Shown here: positions 1 to 4,724 of the stretch, one piece after another
Layout of the letters: each line of letters begins with the position of its first letter
Position numbering within the stretch: the stretch's first letter is position 1
Assembly: GCA_003170995.1 (NCBI GenBank)
Contig: PMXT01000046.1
Span: forward strand, 1-5,245
Direction of reading: 5' to 3'
DNA: 5,245 bases
Origin: Actinomycetota bacterium
GTDB lineage: Bacteria; Actinomycetota; Thermoleophilia; Gaiellales; Gaiellaceae
Made by a program: the position numbers and the translations under genes
The notes under the pieces: model-generated
Told to the model about the DNA's origin: nothing
Databases searched by the model: none
Seen by the model: the letters and a program-made list of their open reading frames with translations, nothing else

Positions 1-662
1 TCGCCAAGACGATCGACCACTCGTTGCTCGGGCCCGAACTCGACACCAACTCGGTGATTGCCGGCTGTGAGCTGGCGCGCCTCTATGACGTCGCCTCGGC
101 CTGCGTCAAGCCCTGCGACGTTACGCTCGTGGCGGAGTTGCTCGCTAGCTCGGACGTGAAGGTGAGCACCGTGATCGGCTTCCCGCACGGCTCCTCGACC
201 ACGGCGGTCAAAACGTTCGAAGCAGAGCGGGCGATCGCCGACGGCGCCGAGGAACTCGACATGGTGCTGAATATCGGCCGACTCCGCTCCGGCGCTGTCG
301 GCGAGGTTCGCGCCGACATTCAGGCCGTCGTCGAGGTCGCCGCCGGGCGGGCGCTGGTCAAGGTCATCCTCGAAAACGCCTATCTCGACGAGGCGCAGAA
401 AGTGCTCGGTTGCCGTCTCGTCGAGGAGGCGGGTGCCGACTTCGTCAAGACCTCGACCGGCTTCGCCCCGTCGGGCGCCACGATCGAGGACCTGCGCCTG
501 ATGACGAAAACGGTCTCGCCCCGTATCGGCGTCAAGGCCGCCGGCGGCGTACGCACGCTCGACGCGCTGATCGACGCCATGAACGCGGGCGCCACACGGA
601 TCGGTGCCACCGCGACGCAGGGTATCCTCGAGGAGTTCAAGGTTCGAAAAGGGCAGACGTAG
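1..662 (+). CDS. deoC: Deoxyribose-phosphate aldolase (5'-truncated)
   Basis: DERA is a cytoplasmic class I aldolase that splits 2-deoxyribose 5-phosphate into glyceraldehyde 3-phosphate and acetaldehyde, the last step of deoxynucleoside catabolism. The reading frame is open from base 3 and gives 219 visible residues. They begin AKTIDHSLLGPELD, the usual N-terminal TIDHT/LL signature, so the TTG at 24 is not the start and only a short N-terminus is missing. Visible landmarks are the VSTVIGFPHG strand, ELDMVLNIG (catalytic-site Asp at visible residue 86, equivalent to E. coli D102), FVKTSTGF (Lys149, the Schiff-base lysine, E. coli K167) and VKAAGGVR (Lys178, E. coli K201). All three catalytic residues are intact, and the C-terminal GATRIGAT phosphate-binding stretch is present. 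The next gene on this strand starts 186 bases later and is unrelated, so no deo operon partner is visible here. The identification is very secure. Confidence 0.97.
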   Translation, partial: AKTIDHSLLGPELDTNSVIAGCELARLYDVASACVKPCDVTLVAELLASSDVKVSTVIGFPHGSSTTAVKTFEAERAIADGAEELDMVLNIGRLRSGAVGEVRADIQAVVEVAAGRALVKVILENAYLDEAQKVLGCRLVEEAGADFVKTSTGFAPSGATIEDLRLMTKTVSPRIGVKAAGGVRTLDALIDAMNAGATRIGATATQGILEEFKVRKGQT

Positions 663-684
663 CTCCACCGTCCTCCCCCCTTCA

Positions 685-699
685 GCGCGCTAGGCGCGC
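685..699 (+). terminator. Weak hairpin after deoC
   Basis: GCGCGC, loop TAG, GCGCGC forms a 6-bp GC stem starting 22 bases after the deoC stop. There is no T-run after it. It could stall or end deoC transcription, but GCGCGC is self-complementary and cheap in GC-rich DNA, so this is only a candidate. Confidence 0.25.
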
Positions 700-720
700 G
701 GTAGACGAATAGCGCATCCG

Positions 721-753
721 CGTTAACGTGAATCGAGTAGATATCCCTCGATT
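721..753. repeat. Palindrome plus inverted repeat between deoC and the coiled-coil gene
   Basis: The 8-bp palindrome CGTTAACG (721-728) is followed after two bases by a perfect 7-bp inverted repeat, AATCGAG (731-737) and CTCGATT (747-753), with a 9-base centre. The segment is AT-richer than its surroundings and lies about 95-130 bases before the GTG at 849, so it could be an operator or mark a promoter region. I find no convincing -35/-10 pair with correct spacing, so the role is inferred from position only. Confidence 0.3.
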
Positions 754-837
754 AAGTGATAGAAGCTAAGGGCGATCGCGCGAATCGGCGATATAGCCGT
801 TGTCCCCCTACGACTGTGCTGGACCAGTACCACCGGC

Positions 838-842
838 GGAGG
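838..842 (+). promoter_or_regulatory. Ribosome binding site deciding the GTG start at 849
   Basis: GGAGG lies 6 bases before the GTG at 849. The in-frame GTG at 756 has nothing like this before it, and the extra 31 residues it would add look unlike the rest of the protein. This site therefore fixes the start. Confidence 0.75.
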
Positions 843-848
843 CACTTT

Positions 849-1235
849 GTGGCAACCGATCTCGAACAGCAACTCGTTCAGCTTGATGAGCTCCTCGGCC
901 TGCTCGATGCGAGAGCTCTTCGCGGTGCTCAAGAAGCTCTCGAGCACCGGATAGCCGAGCTCAGTGAGCGGCTCGAAGTGGCGCGTCAAGCACTCGCACA
1001 GGCACACGCTCAACGCAAGCGACTCGCTCGCGCGCGCCTCCTACTCGACGAATCCGCTCAGGAAAACAGCACCAACGGCGATCCTGCGCTTCACCACAAA
1101 GAGCAGACCGTCGTAGAGCCGGAGGATGTGCAGGCGCGCATAACAGCTCCCTTCGTCGCCGAGCGCCGCGCGAACGGCGAGCGACGGGCGAACGGCGAGC
1201 GGCGTGACGTCGAGGATAGGCGCAGTAAGAACTAG
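849..1235 (+). CDS. Small coiled-coil protein of unknown function with Arg-rich tail
   Basis: I do not recognise a family. The 128-residue product, started at GTG 849 because of a well-placed GGAGG, has no signal peptide or membrane segment and is probably cytoplasmic. Residues 4-66 are almost unbroken amphipathic helix with Leu/Ile/Ala at heptad spacing (LEQQLVQLDELLGLLDARAL, then AQEALEHRIAELSERLEVAR), predicting a coiled coil. Residues 67-100 are a polar, acidic linker. Residues 105-126 are a charged tail in which the six-residue unit ERRANG occurs twice and is followed by ERRDVEDRR. The gene lies 186 bases after deoC, too far to imply a shared role, and converges on the c-di-GMP gene with 46 bases between stop codons. 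Frame, ribosome site and helical pattern support a real gene. A structural or adaptor role would be a guess. Confidence 0.72.
   Translation: MATDLEQQLVQLDELLGLLDARALRGAQEALEHRIAELSERLEVARQALAQAHAQRKRLARARLLLDESAQENSTNGDPALHHKEQTVVEPEDVQARITAPFVAERRANGERRANGERRDVEDRRSKN
1161..1196 (+). repeat. 18-bp tandem repeat inside the coiled-coil gene
   Basis: Two adjacent 18-base copies (1161-1178 and 1179-1196) differ at two positions and encode ERRANG-ERRANG. The following bases from 1197 begin a third, degenerate copy encoding ERRDVE. The period is a multiple of three, so gain or loss of a copy would keep the frame and only lengthen or shorten the Arg/Glu-rich tail. Confidence 0.8.
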
Positions 1236-1281
1236 CACTCACGCCTACAGCCGCTCTCGCATCTCTTCACAGTAGTTCGAG

Positions 1282-3633
1282 TCAGGCTCTGGCTGAGAGC
1301 CCATCGAGAGTTCTCTTCGCGCCCTCGAAGTCACCCTCGTCGAACATCAAGAAGGCCATGACGACCTCGGGATCGAATTGCTTCCCTCGCCCGGCTAGGA
1401 GTTCTGCCCGCGCTTCGCTCGCCGACTTCGCACCGGCGTAAGGCCGGTCACTTCGCATCGCCATCCAGGCATCGCAGCAGGCAACGATTCGCGCCTCGGT
1501 CGAAATCTCTTCCTTCATCTTTCCTTCCGGATAGCCGCGCCCGTCGAAGCGTTCGTGGTGCTCACGAATGATGTTTCCGATACTCACTAACTCCGGCGCC
1601 AACTCGACCAGCGCGGCGCCCCTCTCCGGATGCTCCCGTATGACCTCCCATTCGATCGTCGAAAGCGGCCCGCGCTTGCCCAGAATCGATTCCGGAATTG
1701 CGCTCTTGCCGATGTCGTGATAGTGAGCCGCCAGGGCACAGGACCGTTGTGCGTATTCGTCCAAGCCAAGAGCTCGCGCTACCAGCGTTGCCCAGCGTTC
1801 CATCTGCCCGACTCCGTCCGTCACCTCCTCGACCGAGTCAAGCTTCGCCTCCAGCGCCCCCACTTCCGATGGCGGAGGATCGAGCTCAGATGTCGACGCT
1901 GCCTCCGGCGCATATTCGAAACGCCCGTTCGACACCGGAGCCGGCATTAGCAACGGAGAGACCGCACCGGCTGCGTGGCCACTCAGATGAATTCGGTTTC
2001 GTCCTTCTGCCTTCGCCTGATAGAGAGCGGTGTCCGCGGCCCCGACTAGCTCCCGCGGCGTGTTCGCATCCTCAGGCCAGCAGGCGCCTCCGATCGAGAT
2101 CGTCACTAGCACTTCATGATCGTGAGGAAGTTGGAACGGCACTTCTTCGAAAGCTCGCCGGCAGCGTTCGCCGATTTCCCTCAACTTCTCCTTGCCGCCA
2201 TCGGGAAGCAGCACAACAAACTCCTCGCCGCCGTAGCGAGCAACGAGATCGCCGTTTCTGACCGCGTTCAGCAGTCTACGCGCGACCTCTCGCAGAACAC
2301 TGTCCCCGACCAGATGCCCGTACCTGTCGTTGATCTGCTTGAAGTGATCGAGGTCACAAAGAAGCACCCCGACCGGCACCTGTGATCTCGCACTCCGGTC
2401 GAGCTCGAGTTTCAGCTCGGCATCGAGGAAACGCCTGTTGTAGAGACCGGTGAGAGAATCCATCACGGCCAGCTGCTCCTGCTCGCGCAGCGCCTCCTCG
2501 AGCCGAGCCGAATGGTGGTGGCGCTCCCACACCTGCACGAGCAGCCGCAACACCAACAGAACCGAGACAGCGCTCGTTACGGCGAATCCGGCGAGCTGTT
2601 CTCCGCGCTGGAAGGCGAGCCCCGCATAAGCCAGCGAAACGGCAAAGGCCCCGAGCACGACCGCCAGCCTCGCCACTCCTAAGCCATAACGGCTGCGTCC
2701 GCGCACTCTCCCGGATCTACCGGTCGACTCCGCAGCGATGACAATGAGCAGCGCCCCTCCCAACACGGCGCCATGAATGACCGCCATGCTCCCGTTTGCA
2801 AGCAGGTGGCGGCAAACCAAGAGATCGCCGGCAAGTACGGCGCCGATAGCCGCCACGAGGACGAAGGACGAAATCTCCGTCTCCAGCGCTGCCCGACTCG
2901 ACAACGCGATCAGCAGTAGAGCTGCCACCGCGATAACGGGAGAGACGAGTTGAGGAAGCAGAGCCGAGCCGCCGTTATCGCCCAGTCGCGGCAAGACAGC
3001 CAGCTCGAGCCACGGAGCCGAAGCCGCGAGGCCGATCATCGCCGAGTCGATTAGGCCGAGCGACCATGCAATCGCCGAGGAGCCGGCCAGCGCACGCAGC
3101 GCGCCGAGTATCAGCAACGAATATGCGCTCAGTGCGAATACGCCGCTCACTAGCCAACGCGAACTCATGCTCACGTCCAGGTGGCCTGCAAGCAAACGGC
3201 CGGCTTCGCCTACCACCAGCAGTAGGCAGAAGATTGGAACCGCCCGCCAGATCGCCCGCATCGACTCCGAAGCTCGGCGCGTGGCGAAAACAGCCGAGTA
3301 CCCGGCAACCACCAGCGCTCCCAGCAGAACGCCTTCCCTAACTGCCGACCCGTTGAGCCCTAACCAAAAACTGAGAACGTAGGCCAGCACAAGCAAGAGC
3401 GCAAACTCCGCTACCAGAGGAGACGCTTCGCGACGGCGGGTACGCGTTTCATCGCCTTGCTGAAGAGCGGTCGCGTCCATCACACGCTTCGAATATCGCC
3501 CGTGAAAGGCATTCGTAACCACGAACCAGCGCCAGGCATCCACATGCCGGCATAAGACCGACCCTTCGTACGGCAATACGAGTCCTTGCGGCGGAAGACC
3601 TCGCGTTCCCCCGCCGCTGGACGACCTAGGCAC
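1282..3633 (-). CDS. Membrane GGDEF/HD-GYP c-di-GMP turnover protein
   Basis: This 783-residue membrane protein has both a c-di-GMP synthesis and a c-di-GMP breakdown domain. Residues about 74-370 hold roughly ten hydrophobic helices, a probable membrane sensor that I cannot assign to a named family (MASE type or otherwise). A short helical linker (371-388) leads to GGDEF (about 389-550), with DSLTGLYNRR, DLDHFKQIND (427-436), an intact inhibitory site RNGD (459-462) and active site GGEEF (468-472). Diguanylate cyclase activity with product inhibition is therefore expected. After a Pro/Ala/Ser-rich linker comes HD-GYP (about 600-765): HDIGK (H639, D640), REHPERG (H668), EHHERFDGRGYP (H692, H693, GYP 700-702) and CCDAWMAMRSDRPY (D721). 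The first metal-ligand His of the family is Gln610 here. The GTG start at 3633 is preferred because a promoter and AGGAG precede it. ATG at 3480 (732 residues) is the alternative, since the first 50 residues look poorly conserved in character. Confidence 0.95.
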   Translation of the reverse strand: MPRSSSGGGTRGLPPQGLVLPYEGSVLCRHVDAWRWFVVTNAFHGRYSKRVMDATALQQGDETRTRRREASPLVAEFALLLVLAYVLSFWLGLNGSAVREGVLLGALVVAGYSAVFATRRASESMRAIWRAVPIFCLLLVVGEAGRLLAGHLDVSMSSRWLVSGVFALSAYSLLILGALRALAGSSAIAWSLGLIDSAMIGLAASAPWLELAVLPRLGDNGGSALLPQLVSPVIAVAALLLIALSSRAALETEISSFVLVAAIGAVLAGDLLVCRHLLANGSMAVIHGAVLGGALLIVIAAESTGRSGRVRGRSRYGLGVARLAVVLGAFAVSLAYAGLAFQRGEQLAGFAVTSAVSVLLVLRLLVQVWERHHHSARLEEALREQEQLAVMDSLTGLYNRRFLDAELKLELDRSARSQVPVGVLLCDLDHFKQINDRYGHLVGDSVLREVARRLLNAVRNGDLVARYGGEEFVVLLPDGGKEKLREIGERCRRAFEEVPFQLPHDHEVLVTISIGGACWPEDANTPRELVGAADTALYQAKAEGRNRIHLSGHAAGAVSPLLMPAPVSNGRFEYAPEAASTSELDPPPSEVGALEAKLDSVEEVTDGVGQMERWATLVARALGLDEYAQRSCALAAHYHDIGKSAIPESILGKRGPLSTIEWEVIREHPERGAALVELAPELVSIGNIIREHHERFDGRGYPEGKMKEEISTEARIVACCDAWMAMRSDRPYAGAKSASEARAELLAGRGKQFDPEVVMAFLMFDEGDFEGAKRTLDGLSARA
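1285..1301. terminator. Hairpin at the convergent gene ends
   Basis: GGCTCT, loop GGCTG, AGAGCC forms a perfect 6-bp stem. It lies in the last codons of the - strand c-di-GMP gene and just beyond the end of the + strand coiled-coil gene. It has no T-run on either side. A bidirectional terminator would fit the 46-base convergent junction, but the sequence support is weak. Confidence 0.22.
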
Positions 3634-3645
3634 AACACAAGCCAG

Positions 3646-3650
3646 CTCCT
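3646..3650 (-). promoter_or_regulatory. Ribosome binding site for the GGDEF/HD-GYP gene
   Basis: On the - strand AGGAG ends 12 bases before GTG 3633, a long but tolerated spacing. The alternative ATG at 3480 has no recognisable Shine-Dalgarno, so this site favours the longer protein without settling the matter. Confidence 0.5.
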
Positions 3651-3671
3651 ACCGTGGGGGGAGAAGCACTG

Positions 3672-3700
3672 ATTATATGGTGGTCACGGATAGTTGTCGT
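3672..3700 (-). promoter_or_regulatory. Sigma-70-type promoter of the GGDEF/HD-GYP gene
   Basis: Read on the - strand, a perfect -10 TATAAT (3677-3672) is preceded, after a 17-base spacer, by ACGACA (3700-3695), which matches four of six bases of TTGACA. Transcription would begin near 3665-3667, leaving a leader of about 32 bases before GTG 3633, or about 185 bases before ATG 3480. A perfect TATAAT in DNA of this base composition is unlikely by chance. It shows that the large gene need not depend on readthrough from the SCP2 gene upstream. Confidence 0.65.
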
Positions 3701-3709
3701 CTCACATCA

Positions 3710-3751
3710 CTCGTTCGAGGGACGATGCTCGCAGTCGGTGTCCCTCGTTCG
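3710..3751. repeat. Direct plus inverted repeats upstream of the c-di-GMP gene promoter
   Basis: CTCGTTCG occurs at 3710-3717 and again at 3744-3751 (34 bases apart, start to start). Interleaved is an 8-bp inverted repeat, CGAGGGAC (3716-3723) and GTCCCTCG (3740-3747), around a 16-base centre. The block sits about 10 bases upstream of the -35 of the - strand promoter, the usual place for an activator site. It is also downstream of the SCP2 gene and could fold in its transcript, but no T-run follows. The rest of the 224-base gap between the two genes shows no further gene. Confidence 0.45.
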
Positions 3752-3857
3752 GGTGACATCGCTATGGCGCCGCGATTCCGTGGAGCCAATTCCAGCTCAG
3801 CGCGAAGGATCGAAGCGCGCCAATCGGTTTTCGTTGTAACGACCGCGAGCTAGTTGC

Positions 3858-4172
3858 TCAAGACAGCAGCTTCCCCAGCTGCATCGCCGCGCCGAGATCG
3901 CCACTCACCCTGAGCTTGCCGCTCAGATACGCGGGCATGACCCCAAGCTCGCGCTCGAGCACGCGGGTGAAGGTCTCCTCCGAAGCAGAGATGGTGCAAT
4001 CGGGAGTTGTATCGACGCCCGGATTGGCCGTAACCTGATTTGCCTCGATACGAACCGTCCAGGCCATACCACCCTCGATCGCGAAGACGTAGACAGCCTG
4101 CACTCCAGACAGATCCTTCCCGGCCGCTCGGGCGGGAAGCTCGGCGAAGAAGCTCTCCAGTTCGCCGCTCAA
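3858..4172 (-). CDS. Single-domain SCP2 sterol-carrier-like protein
   Basis: The 104-residue product fits a stand-alone SCP2 domain, a small alpha/beta fold with a hydrophobic tunnel that binds lipids or fatty acyl groups in eukaryotic relatives. Ligands of the bacterial one-domain forms are mostly unknown. The order of elements is typical: N-terminal helix SGELESFFAELPARA (2-16), strands around VQAVYVFAIEG (24-34) and AWTVRIEANQV (37-47), the characteristic DCTISASEETF (58-68), and the C-terminal LSGKLRVSGDLGAAMQLGKL (83-102). No signal peptide or membrane helix is seen, so it is cytoplasmic. The start is TTG 4172: the same frame runs up to a stop at 4242-4244 without an ATG or GTG, and family members normally begin at this helix. 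GGACGAG just before it is an imperfect ribosome site. The gene lies between two other - strand genes at gaps of 181 and 224 bases. A role in lipid handling is family knowledge only. Confidence 0.88.
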   Translation of the reverse strand: MSGELESFFAELPARAAGKDLSGVQAVYVFAIEGGMAWTVRIEANQVTANPGVDTTPDCTISASEETFTRVLERELGVMPAYLSGKLRVSGDLGAAMQLGKLLS

Positions 4173-4353
4173 CCGCTCGTCCGAAACAAGCTTGACATAG
4201 ACGAGGAGTTGCGCACCGGGGCCTGCTCCATGCAGGTGAGACTAGCGCTTTGGATAGACCCGGAAGTCTCGTGGCGGACAAAGCCTCTCGTTGAGTCGCT
4301 CGCAGGGCCAGAACGCAACCACGCGTCGCGTCTCGACTGCACTCAGGGCTAGC

Positions 4354-4569
4354 TCAGGCAGCGCGCTCCACAGGTCGTGCGAGATGACGCCGTATCAGCG
4401 CAAGAGAAAGCTCGTACTGGCAGCGCCCGATCTCCAGCCTGTTGCGTTCAAGTATCTCGCGCGAGCTCTCAACCTCGCGAAGTTTCTGCCGCTTTTGCAC
4501 GAGAAGCGAGACCTCGAGCTGAAGCTGCTCGGGGCTATAACCAGATCCGTCGGTAACACGTCGCCGCAT
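4354..4569 (-). CDS. Small helical protein of unknown function (71 residues)
   Basis: I recognise no named family. The 71-residue product starts at ATG 4569, the only usable start in the frame because a stop lies upstream, and AAGGA precedes it by 7 bases. Residues 13-63 form a long charged amphipathic helix (PEQLQLEVSLLVQKRQKLRE, then LERNRLEIGRCQYELSLALI), ending in a basic RRHLARPVERAA tail. There is no signal peptide or membrane span. The residue pattern resembles small helical hypothetical proteins of actinobacteria, but I cannot name one. It is divergent from the OmpR-type regulator, with 155 bases between the starts, and heads the - strand run of SCP2 and GGDEF/HD-GYP genes. The 181 bases between it and the SCP2 gene show no clear gene or terminator. 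Good ribosome site and helical logic make it likely real. Short length keeps the confidence moderate. Confidence 0.65.
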   Translation of the reverse strand: MRRRVTDGSGYSPEQLQLEVSLLVQKRQKLREVESSREILERNRLEIGRCQYELSLALIRRHLARPVERAA

Positions 4570-4576
4570 TTCACTT

Positions 4577-4581
4577 TCCTT
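4577..4581 (-). promoter_or_regulatory. Ribosome binding site of the 71-residue protein
   Basis: AAGGA in an A-rich leader lies 7 bases before ATG 4569 on the - strand. An even better AGGAGG occurs about 30 bases further upstream (4614-4609) but has no start codon at a usable distance, so it is probably fortuitous. Confidence 0.55.
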
Positions 4582-4623
4582 TTTTCTCGGTGGGATCGCG
4601 CTTCCTCCTGCAATGATTTCTGA

Positions 4624-4643
4624 TCAGGCTTAGAGAAGCCTGA
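4624..4643. repeat. Perfect 8-4-8 inverted repeat in the divergent intergenic region
   Basis: TCAGGCTT, AGAG, AAGCCTGA is a perfect dyad with a four-base centre, 54 bases before the 71-residue gene and 81 before the regulator gene. As RNA it would be a stable tetraloop hairpin, but no T-run follows on either strand and both flanking genes read away from it. An operator for a dimeric regulator is therefore more likely than a terminator. Confidence 0.55.
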
Positions 4644-4656
4644 GCCGCCGCTAAGA

Positions 4657-4674
4657 GTTCGCGAAGGGTTCGCG
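4657..4674 (+). promoter_or_regulatory. PHO-box-like direct repeat, candidate OmpR/PhoB-family site
   Basis: GTTCGCG (4657-4663), AAGG, GTTCGCG (4668-4674) is an exact 7-base direct repeat at an 11-base period. E. coli PHO boxes have the same 7-4-7 layout, and Streptomyces PhoP sites are built from 11-base units of GTTCACC type. It lies about 50-68 bases before the start of an OmpR/PhoB-family gene, where an activating or autoregulatory site would sit. The first copy also overlaps the palindrome TTCGCGAA, so a dyad reading is possible. Confidence 0.45.
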
Positions 4675-4712
4675 GAAGAGCGCACCTGCGGTCCCGAGTG
4701 GTCGCCAGCCGT

Positions 4713-4718
4713 TACTCT
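4713..4718 (+). promoter_or_regulatory. Candidate -10 of a leaderless start for the regulator gene
   Basis: TACTCT fits TAnnnT and ends 6 bases before ATG 4725. No Shine-Dalgarno is seen ahead of that ATG. This spacing is what a leaderless transcript starting at the A of ATG would need, a common arrangement in Actinobacteria. No matching -35 is visible, which would fit activator-dependent expression. Confidence 0.35.
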
Positions 4719-4724
4719 GGGCGT

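Noticed and set aside
24..26. TTG as start of deoC
   Set aside because: The frame continues upstream with AKTIDHS, part of the conserved DERA N-terminus, so the true start lies before the window.
923..949. 8-bp inverted repeat CGGTGCTC/GAGCACCG inside the coiled-coil gene
   Set aside because: It lies in the coiled-coil coding region, where repeated Ala/Leu/Glu codons readily create such symmetry. It has no T-run or regulatory position.
1698..2261. 187-residue + strand frame inside the GGDEF/HD-GYP gene
   Set aside because: It is antisense to conserved catalytic domains and rich in Arg/Pro/Ser, as expected of a shadow in GC-rich DNA.
3481..3665. Possible c-di-GMP (GEMM) riboswitch in the leader of the GGDEF/HD-GYP gene
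   Set aside because: I could not find the conserved GEMM core sequences or paired stems in this stretch. The idea is kept only as an alternative to the N-terminal extension.
3654..3839. 61-residue + strand frame in the gap between the SCP2 and GGDEF/HD-GYP genes
   Set aside because: It has no family-like pattern, and it covers the - strand promoter and repeat block. A preceding purine run is not enough to support a gene.
3850..4281. 143-residue - strand frame overlapping the SCP2 gene
   Set aside because: It is the same strand in another frame, with Arg/Ser/Gly-rich shadow composition. The 104-residue frame matches the SCP2 family throughout.
4230..4352. 40-codon + strand frame from ATG 4230, downstream of a TTGACA at 4193-4198
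   Set aside because: The TTGACA lies within the in-frame upstream part of the SCP2 region and no -10 follows at correct spacing. The peptide shows no recognisable pattern.
4291..4623. 110-residue open frame on the + strand
   Set aside because: It is antisense to the 71-residue gene, has no good ribosome site, and its residues follow the mirrored codon pattern of that gene.
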